DNA from: Morchella semilibera
Lineage: Eukaryota > Ascomycota > Pezizomycetes > Pezizales > Morchellaceae
Length of the DNA stretch: 64,000 nucleotides
Direction of reading: 5' to 3'
Assembly (NCBI GenBank): GCA_009192285.1
Contig: WBVU01000003.1
Location: 3,937,973-4,001,972, forward strand
The number at the start of each line of letters is the position of its first letter. Position 1 is the first letter of the stretch. The position numbers and the translations under genes are program-made. The notes beneath the pieces are model-generated. The model did no database searches and had not been told where the DNA came from. It saw nothing but the letters and a program-made list of their open reading frames with translations. This document shows positions 1-12,778 of the stretch, piece after piece.

Positions 1-1
1 C

Positions 2-970
2 GCGAGTCATGAAAAGTACCAACCCTATATATTTCAAAGCTCTGTGTTGGTCCCGGGGAATCATTGCTGCTTCCCAACCCCTGGCCTGGGTCTCCGGCTC
101 CGAATATACTGTCCGTTTGATTCGCCATTGGAATCTTCCCCTTACTCACATGCATGTCCCGTGAAATCGCTTACCTTCTCATCCGAGGGGCCCGAAGGTC
201 GTCCTGTAGTACCAGGAGATGAGAAGTTGAGAGGCGGGCCACTCGTGATTTTCAGAAAGGACTACAAGCCGCTACAGCCAAAACAAGTGGAGGTTCTCTG
301 GAGATATCTCCGCCACTTTAAGCATGGAACAGACCCAATTCACAATGGTTATGGACTTGGGTCCTATCACACATTTTCAGCCAATGGGGCCCTCCGACAA
401 CCACCACCAAACAGAAAAAGAGGAGTTATGGATGTCATTCAGGGAGAAGCGTGGCATTATGAGGAGCTAACAAGGGCGTACTTTACGGTCAACAACTTTC
501 ATGCGTTCTTCCATGTTATTAGGCATCGGCGGTTATGTGGAGGGGATGAGAGCTGGAGGGGTGTGAACTCGCTTTACGATGGTGAGTAGAATCAATACAG
601 AAAAAGGTCTCACTACGGTCAAATAGGTTGTGCAACACGGCTATGGATATTTTTTTCCAAATCTTCGGGAAGGGAGGGGGGGCGGGGGAGGGGGCTATTG
701 ACTTATGACGGTCACTTGTCACTTATTCAAACGTCATTCCTAGCACAGTATTGATCTGTATTTCTTAATTCAGACATCTTTCCCCTTCGGTCAGAGAGAT
801 CTACTGCCAAACTTCTCAATGTGTACCTACGAAACACAACCCCGAGTATTTTTATCCGAAAGGTCATTAGCATCATGTCGTCCAGTCGCATTGTGGTAAT
901 TCATCGACAGATTGATAATGCCACGTCAAATTTAGACCCGTTGTTGCATACATACGGCGTGCACGTATAA
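2..970 (+). CDS. Hypothetical protein, 3' part, runs in from the window edge
   Basis: A reading frame is open from base 2 to about 581 and ends at a good donor (G|GTGAGT). A second exon from about 774, after an AG acceptor, keeps the frame and stops at 970. Together they would give about 258 residues with no start in the window, so this would be the C-terminal part of a gene beginning upstream. I recognise no family. The middle is rich in aromatic and basic residues (for example AWHYEELTRAYFTVNNFHAF). No repeats, signal peptide or membrane segment are evident. The coding call rests only on frame length and the splice fit, so a chance frame remains possible. Confidence 0.35.
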
Positions 971-1894
971 GTGGGGGCATTGGAAGAAGTGGAAATCTCA
1001 AGGATGGGGGTTTCATGGAACACGTGTGCCCGAGTGATTTGCTGTGATTACAGAATTTCATTGTGACATCTACCTTACGTTATCAAAATTTGTCAATCAG
1101 CTGATTAACACTGAGTTTTTTTTTTTTGTTCAGTGGGTTCGACTTTCCTTTTGAATCCAGCCTGGGCAAACCGGGCTTTACCCAAGTGCACTGTAAGGAT
1201 TCACTGCAAAAGTAATCCCTGACCTGAATCATTCATTGCACGCCATTCCCACATATCCTCGGTTAGAAACCCGTGTCTAACAGACCGGTGTCGGGTATGG
1301 TTCCCTGTAGCCGTTCTAGGGACCATTGGAAGCGGCAGTCGGAAAGCCCAATCTTGTGGAACAGAGCCATGGATAGGAGATATTGCAAATGTGAATTATT
1401 CACCAGGTCCCCAGCTTCACCGCCGCTCGCAGCCTTTCAATGCCCCCTCCGAGAAATCCGAGTGAGAACTCATGATTAACACGCTCATCAATTGCGGTGT
1501 AGCTATGATGATATCTTGCTCCTTATCCTTCGTTCAAGCAAAATGTCTAGCCAGTTCGTCGAGTCCTATCCAGTATATACCTAATTCTTAAAACAAAAAC
1601 AAAGAAGTATATGAAAAGGGAAAGACTCCACGATAAACATCTCTACCTTGTCTATGACCTTTACTCGTCGATCCTGACGCTGCTCCACTGCCTTCCTCCC
1701 AGGTTACCTGTCGCCTTTTTCATGACTCGTTGTCTTGATAGAAGCTGTGAGATGATAAAATGGTTTACGTCTTCGTCACCCCAATAACTAAGATGGCTCG
1801 CAATGCTTGCAATCAAGCTTATATCAAACACTCCCCTGTCCCGCTCCTCGATTAGGCACTCTGCTCATCAAAGCCCAAGTTTAGGTAGGAAAAC
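971..1894. other. Intergenic, no gene seen
   Basis: No supported coding region, RNA or clear repeat was found. The stretch separates the partial gene at the left edge from the 3' end of the DDHD phospholipase gene, which is read towards it. Confidence 0.5.
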
Positions 1895-4692
1895 TCACTC
1901 TTGAATTGCAAAGTCGATCCTCCCGGTCGCATTCAATGCCCTCACTTTGGCCTCCTCTCCCTTCAACTGAGCTGCCTTCTCCTCAGCCTCTAGCCTCTCC
2001 TCTTCACCTTCACCCTCCTGACCCTCAGTTGCGGATTTCCGTCTCTTCTGGAACCCCGCATACAGTGTCTCGATCTCATCATCAATTAGTGTTGGTGGAT
2101 GTTGCTGGCCGTCTTCGCCTGGGGCTGACGGTGGCTTCTTGTCTGTATCGGTAACCTTGATGCTAGACGTCGACTGCGGGAGATTCGTATCATTAAAGCC
2201 CAATGAGCGACTCAAGATACTTGAAGCAATGCCAGATGACAGGGACAACCACATGCTGCTAACACTACGGGAGACACTCTGGCCAATACCACTGATGCCA
2301 CCAACGAGCTGGCCAGAAGAGAAAAGGCCACGTTTTGTGTATGGGAGGGGCTGCGGCTTCAATGATGCCATAGCTTTTGAGACAAGGGGCTCAATGCGAT
2401 ATGAGATTGGGTCTGTGGGGTGAAAAATATTGAATAGCTGTTGACATTTCGGCGAGCTCACTGGGAATAGGGAACCTCCATGGTAGTGTGTTGCCGTTGC
2501 TGAAGAAGTGGCAGAGGTGTGATAGTTCTCCGGTTCGTCGCCTATCGTTTCTGGAATAATATCACCGTCGTAAAACTTTCTCGAGACGATGGTGCGCCCT
2601 TTGAGCATTTGAAAAAGGCCGATTGGAGACCCCAGACAGAAGAACGATTCTACAGGGAAATCTAGGATTATATTTGGCTTCCCAGAAGACAAGGCGGGGC
2701 GGGTATCATTAGTGAGGGGCTGGCGGCAGAGAATGTCGAATAGGATTGCAGAGCCGAGGGAGTGGCCAACAAGGGAAACCTTGCCTTTGAAGGAGGGGTT
2801 GCGCTGCTTGAATAGTTTGTAAATGCGGTTACATTCTGTGAGGACGGTTTGGATGATGTGTTCTCTGTATGTTGCGGATTGGTATAGTAGGACGTCGAGA
2901 GCAAGGTCGGTCATAAGGGAGCGGACTGCAGGGACGCCCTCGACGGTGATATCTGCTAGCGACGGATACTCATCCTCGTACCCCGTAGAACCGGAGGAGA
3001 GATCCGTTTCTTGACGATTGGTGCGCAGTGATTGCTTGGGGAAATCGAGGAGGTGCCGCCAGCAGACGGGCAAACATTGTACTTTGCAGTTCTTCTTCTT
3101 TTCTTCGACTTCATCGTTGAGAACTTGTAGATCTGGGGAGAGCGAGTATACGTTTTTCAGTGTCTTGCGGAACACATTGACATCATGCACGAAGTTCACA
3201 CTCTCCATGCGCATGGATAGCTTCTGCCCGATGCCATGTGTTACTAGCAACAAGTGCTCAATCTCTCTTTCAGGGTCGTCAAGTTCTTCGTCGGCCGTAT
3301 AATCTTCTTTCATCTCCGTTTCTAAAATTTCGTCCTGTGTCCTCTCCCCCTCTACCCCTTCTCCAATGACAAGGGAAGACATTCTTCGTTCAAGCTCACG
3401 GCGGTGAGTTTGTTCAGCAGTGTCTCCCCCAGTGCCCGGAGACGGAGTTCTAGGAGGCGGCATGGACCTCCGTTTGTATTTCTTGTCCATCTCTTCCTTT
3501 TCTTTTTTCTCCTTCTCTCCCTGCACCGGCGTCATAGGCCGACTAGAATCCTTCCTATCCGACCTGACACCCTCTGAGTAACCTCTTACCAGTTTGTGGC
3601 TCCCTAGAACCGTCGACGAAAGTTTCCCATAGAAGTCATCGCTCCTCAGTAGCGCCGTGTTTGGGTCAACATAAACCACAAAGCTATTCAAGTGAGCACC
3701 AAATAACCTCCACTGGGGGAGTGGAGCTGCCGTAAGCGCAGGCTGATCTTTATTTGGTGTTACAGGTCGCTGAGGGTCTTCCGAGGGTGCGAGATTATCT
3801 AGGACTTTCTTCGCAAGTTGCGACGTGAGCGGGTCGGGTTTCGCAGGGTTGTTACGGAACGGCTTGACACGCAAATATCCCTCCTCGATCTGCGTCGCCA
3901 GGTTCTCGTCGCATGGGCGGAGCGAATTACCCTCTATCCGCCGCCCCTGTTAGCTAGAAAACCACCTACAGCTTCCTAGCTAGCTAGATGGCTAGCTACC
4001 TACCTTGGAAAAACCAAGTACCCCGCCTCACATCATAAGCCGGGCCAAGCCAATATACAGGTGCCAACTCTCGTTTCTTGATATCCACATCGAATAAATA
4101 GTCCTCGTTCACGGGTACTTGAACAACCCCCCTATCTCAACCTTATGTGAGCTGTCCTCAAGATGCCGGCTGTATGCCGAGGACTCCCTGTCAATGGCAT
4201 CTTCTTCTTCAGAGAGCTTTTGGAATGCGGCCTCAATTGCGCGCGAGTCACGCGCGGCGAAAGAGACAAATTTGGAGGGGGGCTTTGGTGGCTTTGCCGG
4301 CGTACCTGCTACGGCGGGCTCGTTTGGCTGGAATGGTTTGCGTTTTGGGACCTGTGAAATGGGTTTAGTTGCTGGGTGGGGTGGGGTGGAAGGAGCTTAA
4401 TTACATCGACGGCGTAGTACCAGCGGACATTGAGAGGTGGGCAGTCGGGTGGGTATTCTTTCTGGGAGAGACGGTGTCTGAAAGATGAAACGGTATGATC
4501 GTTTGCAGCTTGTTGGGGCGGAAGTGGAGTTGTAGATCTTGATGACGGAGAGCTTTTCTCTCGAGTCTTTTGAGGTGATGACATTCGGGATTGCTTTGGT
4601 TGTGGTTGTGGCGGTTGAGGTGGTGGTGGTGGTGGTGGTGGTGGTGATGGTGGTTGTGGTGGGAGTTGTTGCGGTTTACTGCTCGTGGCCAT
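1895..4692 (-). CDS. DDHD-domain phospholipase (PA-PLA1 family)
   Basis: Intracellular phosphatidic-acid-preferring phospholipase A1-like protein; the family acts on phospholipids at organelle membranes. Proposed exons are 4692-4405, 4351-4004 and 3933-1895, about 890 residues. The N-terminus is a Pro/Gln/Ser-rich low-complexity tail. It is followed by the conserved start of the family (PPLNVRWYYAVD) and a second conserved block (VPVNEDYLFDVDI, then RRGTWFFQ). Exon 3 resumes with EGNSLRPCDENLATQ. The lipase motif GHSLG lies in SLVGHSLGSAILFDIL, followed by the DDHD region (FFCLGSPIGLFQMLKG, RKFYDGDIIPE). The chosen ATG at 4692 precedes the proline run; upstream in-frame codons lack an ATG. 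Exon 2 changes frame by one base at a run of six C (plus strand, 4127-4132). Seven would restore the conserved reading, so this is a likely consensus error or a recent lesion. Confidence 0.88.
4615..4665. repeat. Trinucleotide GGT/TGG run inside the DDHD gene
   Basis: A plus-strand run of GGT units lies in exon 1 of the phospholipase gene. In the coding frame it gives an uninterrupted proline tract with Pro-Gln repeats; in another minus frame the same run reads as polyhistidine. Such triplet runs change length easily, so length variation between strains is expected here. Confidence 0.8.
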
Positions 4693-4764
4693 AGGTTCCG
4701 GGGGCAGGTAAATTCGCTTTGTGAGCCGCACAAGACGGCTTACGAGAAGTGAGAGTTTGGCCAA

Positions 4765-6129
4765 TGCTACTGTTGTGTAATTGGTGAGTTGAGGGTGGTG
4801 AAATTATGATTACTTTACAATATATTATTATCGGCGAAGGGGTGGGGACATGGAGAGCAGGAACAGAGAAAGGGGGGTGTGGTTGGAGGGGTAGACAAGA
4901 TGGGATGAATGAGGCGGGGATGTTGAAATTGGAGGGGGGAAAGAACTATGACGTAGGGCACGTGTTAAGCTTGGCAGGTGAAGTGTGATGATGATGGGAA
5001 TTCTAAGGAAAGAGAGAGCTACATGTATTTAGAGTGTTTGACTGTTACTGGAATTCGTATTTGGTTACATACGTGTTGCATTGATCAGTTACACGCAAAT
5101 ACAGTTCAGATCCAAGCTTATCCGAGTGATCTCTGGTGACCCGAATCTACAATATCAGATATAACACCCGCACTACCTTTAACAGACTAGTGACACACTA
5201 TATCTTTGGCCCTTCGGTTTATCAGCGCCACCGCACGTATACCGCAGCTACTACATACATGTACATATCTCTGTGACAATAGATCTCAATAGCTGAACCC
5301 CCAAGGGTGCAAATCATTGTGATAATTATAATTGACTCTAGGCATCATATACATACTTATATGCTAGCATCTGCCCATATCCCCCTAGTCTTTAGAATTT
5401 GCGAATCATCTTCTGATCATACCTAAATCAGTTGAGTAATTCTTTGCGCTAGGAAATAGTTGTAGTAATTTCATGCATTCCCTGAACCTCCTGTGCGCAA
5501 GAAGCTAGGGATCCGAACCATATGCTCGCCCCACGGCTCAAGAAGGGGTCCGCTCACTGGTGACCCTCAACGTCAGGTATTTATTACACCTTCCTTACCG
5601 CTGTTAATTCATTAGCTGTGTGTCAAGAGTTTTTTTCTAGCCTACATATCAAGGCTAAGAATTTGTGAAGCCGTCTAGATTTATCGTGGAGACACTCACC
5701 AGCTTGTAACATATACATGCGGGTCATCTTAACCTTTCTTTGTCAATATTATAGTAAATTCACGGCAGTCCGCCCATATTCTATAAGCTTGATTCTCTCC
5801 CGGTGGTTTGGTGGGCCCGATCCTGCAGAAAGAGGTTTACCATATGCGAACCACCAACTATTGTTTCAGAAATATTTCATATTTATCTACCATCAATCTA
5901 CGCCATTATATCCTAAGCTAACGCATTTTCCAATACATGTATCATAAAAAAAAAACTTTGAAAGTTTAAGCAAGGCCTGAGCTATGTAGGTATGCGAAAC
6001 TGCAAAGAATTAAAACACCACAACTATGCCAATAATGCATATGTACGAACAAGAAAGAATAAAGCAATAACGAGATTTTGAATAATGGCCTTTGCCAAAT
6101 GTTAAGGTTGGGGATTACCAGCCGGTCTT
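4765..6129. other. Intergenic, no gene seen
   Basis: Upstream region of the phospholipase gene (left part) and 3' side of the ferritin-like gene (right part). It is AT-rich with several TACAT/ATGTA words. I saw no coding region, RNA gene or repeat structure that can be supported. Confidence 0.5.
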
Positions 6130-7165
6130 CTAAAAATTCGTGATCTCGACGATTGCTGGGCCGGCAATCGTGTTGTCATCGGTAACTCCGGTGTCTGAGC
6201 TTGTTAAAATCACATAACTCTGGCCGTTGACGCCCTTAGGAACAAAGACACTAAATTTATCGCCAACTTTCTGGGCCTTAGCGAAGATCGGGCCCGTGAC
6301 TGTCATGAAAGCAGCGTAGATACAATCTTGGTCATATTTTTGGGTAGAAGCGGCTGTAGATAAATAAATGGTGCTTCCTGCTTTGACTTCAGGTTCACCC
6401 TCGGCCGGTACAAATGTGAGGACAGGGAAAGGCTTGAAGGGGAGGGCTGGTTGGTCCGCAGGGCACTCAACGATGAATTGAACGGCGAGAGAGAATACTT
6501 GATTGAAGCTCAGGGGAGTATCGAAGGGCTGAGGGAATGGTGCCTGCTTGTTTGCAGCACGGATGTAGGAAGAGTGTCGAGCCTCTACGGTGAGAATCGA
6601 ACCTGCGGCAGTCAGGTAGGCCTTTTCCATGATGCTTGCAGCGGCACCTGTGAACGCAGTTAGTACCAATAAGTAATTTAAGAAGAAGAAAAAGTCAAAG
6701 CCGAGCATACCAAGATAGGCACTGACACCAACTCCTTCCAGAACACCGCTAACCATGACAAAGTCACTAGGGTTTTCGCCGGGGAATTTGTATGTGCACG
6801 GTTTGACTGGGACTGCTCCTGCAGCGGTAAGACCTTTTTGGAGAAAGTCTACGTGGGTTGCTTCATCTGAACTGATGATTACCAAATTTTCATAAAATTC
6901 CGAGGTAAATCCAGCATCCATAAAGTCTTTCTTGTTAAATTTCTTGAGTCCTTCGGCATAAAAGGCATTCTCGAGGTGCTCGAGTGTAAGGGCACTGCGA
7001 CAAAATTAGCATGGAAGTTCCGGGACAATTGGAGTAGATGAAGACAAACTAGTTGAGAATATCGCCATCAGTGGGAGGGGCTTGTCTAGCAACTAGAGGG
7101 GCACCAGAAACTGCCTCGAACCCCATAGCGACAACGACAGACATGATTCCAGAGTAGAACTTCAT
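6130..7165 (-). CDS. Secreted ferritin-like domain protein (Rds1-like)
   Basis: Exons 7165-7050, 6994-6711 and 6647-6130 join in frame to 305 residues. The first 20 or so residues (MKFYSGIMSVVVAMGFEAVS) form a signal peptide. The ferritin-like (Ferritin_2 type) helices follow: E44 and E47 in LTLEHLENAFY, then E83 and H86 in SDEATHVDFL, which fits a Glu...Glu-x-x-His metal-site pattern. The C-terminal half is a beta-rich domain with no motif I know. Fungal members include the stress-responsive S. pombe Rds1 and several secreted or cell-surface proteins; the biochemical role is not settled. Both introns have good borders. The gene stands alone. Confidence 0.85.
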
Positions 7166-7336
7166 CTTATAATTGGTGTCTGTAAATGTTTGTGCTTAGA
7201 TAAAAGTAAAGGAGTAGGGTAGTGAGTGTTTAGGAAAGTGTTTAGGGAAGTGGGATAATAGCAGGGTTGATGATGTTTGGAATGCTGTCGATGGATATCG
7301 CAAGAATGCAGGCTCGACGAGGAGGGAGTGCTACCG

Positions 7337-7346
7337 TTTATATACT
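7337..7346 (-). promoter_or_regulatory. TATA-like element of the ferritin-like gene
   Basis: On the minus strand TATATAAAC lies about 170 nt upstream of the ATG at 7165, a plausible TATA box for a strongly regulated secreted-protein gene. This is by position and sequence only. Confidence 0.4.
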
Positions 7347-8947
7347 TCTTGATTCTCGAGCCAGATATATGTAAGACATCACCACGATTACATATAGATC
7401 TCCTCAAGATCAATTGAGCTGCGTATACACTAGTTGTCCTTCATGATACAATTGTACAAGGTAAGTAGTACTAGTACAAGTATGTGTTCCTACAGCCACG
7501 TGCACGTACCCAATCTACGTACACTTAGGTATTCCAAATCCCCTACGCATGCCTAAAGTTAAGAAAGACACTTGCAGCCATAAATTCTGAATTTTGACTA
7601 ATTTCCGCTGTTACATGCAGCCCGCTTAGATGTCCTTACTTGTCTGTCGCCGGAGTTATCGCTAGGCATGAGCACAGATTTAGGACATTCTGCCTCCCCC
7701 CAGGTCACCCATAACTACATGTAGTCACATGTACCTCTAGCAGAAGCGAGCCAACAAGAATTCTGCAAATTCCTGACTATGGATCTTGGGGCGTGGGCCT
7801 GCGCCCCAGGACTATGCCACTACATGTACATGTAGTTACGAGCATAGCTACTTGTACATACATACATAGCCATGTATACATAGTAGGAACGCAACATCAT
7901 GGAAATCTCAAAACACAGCTTACCCTTGGAATGAAACAGTGGTGTGTTACTACATGTTCCCACCCTTACGTCAACAGATTATATAGATACATGTACAATA
8001 TGCAGGTACATACCGGCCGTGATCTGGTTTGGGTTAAGAATTTGATAGCTAAATGATCTGTGTACGTGTTTAATGTGACAGAATAGTCAAATTGAATAAA
8101 GGGGAAAGTCTAAAACTCGCTTATGGCTAGAGAGAGGTCTCGGGAATAGTACATGTACATGTATACTTGTATGTATAGGGGAAGTGATGATATGTCATCT
8201 GGTAGTCCTTCCTGCTCTAGAGTAAGTAGGTCCCCTGTACATCATAAACAAAGTTAATCTTAGACATGACGCTGGGGTAAAGCTTGGCTATGAACTACAC
8301 TCTTCCGGTAAAAGATAGGCAGCATGACGACGGATTATTTGGAATTGATTTGTTGGTGTGTCTGGTAAGACATGGAATCGGCGCGCTCCTCCTGGGTGAG
8401 CACCGATCTTAGGCCGGGTATGTACATGTATGTATGCATTGATCTGATCTTCGTAATGCAACATGATCTGAGCTAATTTAACTGGCAAAACACCTGGGCC
8501 CCTAGCATGTCTTGATATATATACAGTCCTCTATGTTTATGGCAGTATGTGAGACTGTTCAACGGTAACGTTATACCTACATGTAGCACTTGTATATCTA
8601 GCTAGCACTTATACACTTATACACCTACAACTAAGCTGTTGCGCAAGTGTCATGGCTCCAGAGGTTATTCATGCATGGCCGTGATGCCAAGGCTTAGTAC
8701 ACAAGGGCATCAGCTTTCTGTATTACTCTCTACATGTACTTAGAAGGTTGGTATATCCTTTGAGACCCACCGTCTAGATATTGTAGTCAACAATAACAAA
8801 TATAAACTATATTGCGGTTGCTAGGTTAATGGAGTAACTTCAATTGCCCTTGCCTAGAGTAATTTCTTTATTTCATGATCGAAGGCCGTCAACCTACGCT
8901 ATATTACTACATGTATGTAGCTGCATGTCAGTACTACTAATTTTATA

Positions 8948-9041
8948 ACGTTTCCGAACACGACCAATATTGCATACACACAAAAAAGTGCCAAGTCCCC
9001 CTATTTGTATGGTATGTAATATTGGTCGTGTTCGGAAACGT
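8948..9041. mobile_element. MITE-like inverted-repeat element, 94 bp
   Basis: The ends form an exact inverted repeat: the left arm starts ACGTTTCCGAACACGACC and continues to AATATT, and the right arm is its reverse complement ending at 9041. The arms continue imperfectly (CATAC/GTATG) to give nearly 30 bp each, around a loop of about 35 nt. There is no coding capacity. No certain target duplication is visible, since the flanks ATA and CAT do not match. It is best explained as a non-autonomous DNA transposon or foldback element. Confidence 0.65.
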
Positions 9042-9791
9042 CATGGAGGGACGAGTACAAATTTACACAACCCTGCATTTAGCACATCTACTGCTTATAG
9101 TAACATTGCATACATAACCCGCATACATCATTGAGACTCAAGTATATAGTGTGCCCCTCGAAACAGTACCAGCTGCGCTACCCCCTTAATGGTCTACGTA
9201 AATTAGCCTTCAAACTGTACTATAGTACATAGTTTTAGGGGCCAAACAGGTTCTTGTTTCGAGCCGATGCGGTTCAGATTGATCAGCACGGTTGCAGATG
9301 GCAGGGTTGTGATGTGGAAGAGATAGAAAAAAGTACATATATATATATGCTCGTTTTTAGTCCTCTTACGGTGAATAGAAATGTGTAGGTTGCTGCAGAA
9401 AATCACAATACTAAAGTGCTTGGGTACGTGATCCCACTGACTACGTATACTACAATACCAAAAAAGGGGATGTAATATAATAGCAATACGGTATCGTGAA
9501 AAACTTCCGAATTAAATTGGAATTTCAACCATTATACCATAGCAATATAGTGCTGTAGAAATACCGCAGTATCATAATAATATTCTGGCAGATAATGTAC
9601 TAAATACACCCGCTTTTTTGGTACTAGCTTTGGTGCTCGAGCTCGGCCGCGGTGAAAGGCATTTACAATGATCGAGTCAGTGACGTGACACGGAATGCGA
9701 ATATCCCGTACTGTGGGACAAGAGTATGTAATTTGATATGTGCATGTATACATACATGTAAGTAGGTATGAATATGGTCGCAGAAAATTAA

Positions 9792-9874
9792 GGGCCCATT
9801 TAGCAACAAAACGGCCTAAAAAAGGGTTGTTTACAGGAGTGAAAACTCGTTTTTGACCTGTTGCCAAACAGACC
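9792..9874. mobile_element. Short hAT-like MITE candidate
   Basis: The left end GGGCCCATTTAGCAACA and the right end TGTTGCCAAACAGACC form an imperfect terminal inverted repeat of about 16 bp around an 83-bp body. The GGGCCC...TTTGG-type start resembles the elements at 39762 and 52650. Flanking AATTA/AATTC could be a decayed target duplication. Confidence 0.4.
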
Positions 9875-10937
9875 AATTCACACAATTGAGTTCAGGCAGT
9901 ACTGTACCTACGTAGGCCTAGATCAGCACTCCGAGAGATGTAGTGGCTATGGGATTAAGCTATAGCTAATTAGGTAGGTTTCTAACTATTTCTCTTGCTC
10001 AAGTTCTATAAGCCTATATATATACAAGTGGAGTGCGGCCTCCGGCCGCATATATATATAGTTGTGTGTATTCTAGGCCGTAATGATTCGTCTCTGCCCA
10101 TGACCGGCCGATATAATCCTTTAATAGCACTGTTTTGTCCATTCAGTTGAGTCTGTTTGTGAAAGCTTGGGGGTTCAGGAATCTAGAGATGATATATAAA
10201 GGATTATAGACGTACTTATCAGTGTTTGCTCATGCCCTTTGATACAGCAATGGTGTACAATCCCCTCTTAATGTAGCTTCCCTTCCAATCACAGGAGCGA
10301 TCTTTGTCAGTGCATGTATGCTTCTAGTATATCACTAATATGCAAACCATCTTGACCAGTAGAAATGCTTCCTGATGACGGTGGACAAGCCTATACTGTT
10401 TAGAATATCAAAGTCACATTCGTCAGTTCTAGCTGCGCATATCCCTTCGATCCATACCTACAGTTGATCTACGCAGTTACCTCATCTTAGAACTCACGTC
10501 CTACCATACGTATACCCCTCAAACAAGTAACTTTCTTGAAACCTTAATCCCTATATATTTTGTAGACAAATGATGATCGGGGGACATACCCAAAACCTAG
10601 AATCGATCAAAGTTTCCACAATAAAAATTTCGTTATGCTGTTCCTAGCTCCTGTGGCATCGATATGTATACATATAGCTTACGCTGGGTATTTGGGGTAG
10701 AAAAGAATCATGCTAAATAACGGCTCCTAATCCGATAGTTGTTGTTGGAATCTAACCCGTACTTGCAGCTTTCTCTCATTTGCCCAGATATCTTTCTCCT
10801 TAATAGTGTCGTCGTCTGCTAGAGCAATTTTCTGAAGCATTATGCATCCCCTATATCGATAAAAGCACCAACATAAAGAATCTTTTTGTCATTAGCTGAT
10901 CAATTTGTCTAACATTCGAAGTGGCGCTGTCCACACA

Positions 10938-10952
10938 CCCCCCCCCCCCCCC
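10938..10952. repeat. Homopolymer run of 15 C
   Basis: An uninterrupted C run lies in intergenic DNA. Its exact length is unreliable given the homopolymer changes seen in genes of this window. Confidence 0.85.
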
Positions 10953-11214
10953 GGGTCTCCTCAAATGATAATGTGAAACAAAAACAGCTATTTTCCCTCA
11001 TAATTGGTACTGATCCTATCTAAACTAGATCACATGGGAATTCGGTAACTCGTACATGATACATTATCATCAAAGCACAAAATAATAAAATAAAGGCTAG
11101 TAGGAAAGTGTGGTGCTGTAAAGAGCATGAGATCTAAACGAAATTTAACAAAGATGCATATGTCAAATATCATGAACCACAAATACAATAGAAAAGAAAC
11201 CATTCAAACCAGAC

Positions 11215-12778
11215 CTAAACTTCCTTTGGATCTTCTTCCACTCTTCGAGAACCACTCTCCTCGTTTACTCTGTTCTGAAGGGATGCGGCCTGATAACCTC
11301 CCTTGCGCGCGAGAGCATGCCTGATCTCCTCCATGCTTCTGTTCTTCCAGCTATTATATCCTGCGGTCGAGTAAGGCCATAGCGGTGTGTTGTTATCCAC
11401 CTTAATCCAACTGTCACAGCTCGGTGGGGGCATGGAAGTGAGTATATTCAGATCCATCGCGAGACCTTCACAATATCTGTCGAGGTCGAGGTCATTCACA
11501 TCTGTACCAAAGGGATTCTCGATCTCCAGACCAATAGCTGCAATACCAAGAATAATATACGCAGCTACAAGGGTCCCTGGGATAGCAACCCATCCAAGTT
11601 TTGGGAATAACTGGAATGGTAACATCAAGACGTATAGCCAGGTAATCTGAGAGATGGCGATTGAATACGCTAGTGGCAAAGGTGTTTGAAGGACCCTCTC
11701 ACAACCCCCATATGCATTCATCAAATTCAATTGGCTTGCACTTACTTGTGAATGCCAAGAGCCTCCTATAAGTAATGTATTCCCAATGATATGGTCGAGG
11801 TAAGCGCTAATGTGTGTCATAATCTCAAAGGGAAGATTTCCATGGTGTCTTCCCTCCGCCGTTGCTTTCTTTGCCGCCTTGCGTGGGTTGCTTATGAGAA
11901 AGGTGACGCCGAGAGAGGCACCCCACGTTTTGATCTTTCGGAGTCCCATATTATACCTCTTCGGGGGTATGTCGTCGACGCTTGCAGCTTTGGCATATGT
12001 GGAAATATTCTCGACCAAGTTCTTCATATCCATATAATCGTATTCGATTTCGTAACGGAGTTTGTGTTTCACTGCCCGGGCAAAGGCGAGGACAAGGTTT
12101 ATTGCAGTAAGTTTTGCGAGAAGGTCCCCTTTGCCTTCTTCGCCTGGGCGCTCCTTGCCGTGGACCCAAATTATACGCGCGATGTTGCGAGAATGGAGGA
12201 TAAGCTCCTGCCAGTACCTTAGGGGTGCATAAGTATTATTTCCCTTCGTACCAGTGCCAAGGCTTCCAGTACTCACTTTCTTCCTTCTATGTAGCGCTCG
12301 TATGCTGTCGAAGACCTGAATGATAGGGACAAACCAACGACAAAACCCAATACTGTAAGGAGTACAGAATCGACCTGGAGCGAATATACTCTCTGGCTAA
12401 TTACCGTCACTGTAGTAGACCAAACCAAGACAAAAAACATCGGCAGAATCATCATGGGCATGATAGATCCATGCATTCTCATGAAACGCGGGTATCTCGA
12501 ATGGCGTGTCGGATCTATCGGTCCACTCTATCGTCCAAGTCAGTACTCGCCGACATTTTAGAAATGCGAAGGGGGCAACGCACAAAATATTCATCCAAGT
12601 CCATCGATCTTTTGGGTACAAATGTTTCTGGCCTCCGAATACCGTTGCCAAACGTTAAGCCAGGGAGCCCAGCGAAAGTCTTTGCATAGTTGCTATGGTT
12701 TTCTCGCTCCACTCCATTTACAGAATTTGTGTTTGTCGTGGCCCCTGAGTTCAGCGGCGGAGAATGGCTGTCTCCCAT
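11215..12778 (-). CDS. Bestrophin-like anion channel (UPF0187 family)
   Basis: Exons 12778-12584, 12527-12277 and 12217-11215 give 482 residues. Intron 1 (GTGCGT...GATAG, with a TACTGAC branch site) restores a conserved run: LDEYF joins SGPIDPTRHSRYPRFMRMHG. Family hallmarks follow: VLLTVLGFVVGLSLSFR, RSSTAYERYIEGRKYW, SRNIARIIWVHGKER, then later TM segments (YSIAISQITWLYVLMLPFQL, AIPGTLVAAYIILGIAAIGL) with IENPFGTDVNDLDLD. The late run DLNILTSMPPP is typical of fungal members. Bestrophins are multi-pass membrane proteins that conduct chloride or related anions; plasma or organelle membrane location is not told by the sequence. The C-terminus is hydrophilic. The gene has no obvious partner nearby. 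Confidence 0.9.

Larger units (their letters stand above)
7347..11214. other. Long gene-poor region with hairpin repeats
   Basis: About 3.9 kb with no supportable gene. It holds many TACATGTA words (for example near 7718, 7815, 8151, 8579, 8733 and 8910), two MITE-like hairpins listed separately, and a run of 15 C at 10938-10952. AT-rich microsatellite tracts occur near 9330 and 10015-10060. Confidence 0.6.

Noticed and set aside
4401-4733. Frame encoding a polyhistidine run
   Set aside because: It is the shifted reading of the proline-coding triplet run in exon 1 of the DDHD phospholipase gene.
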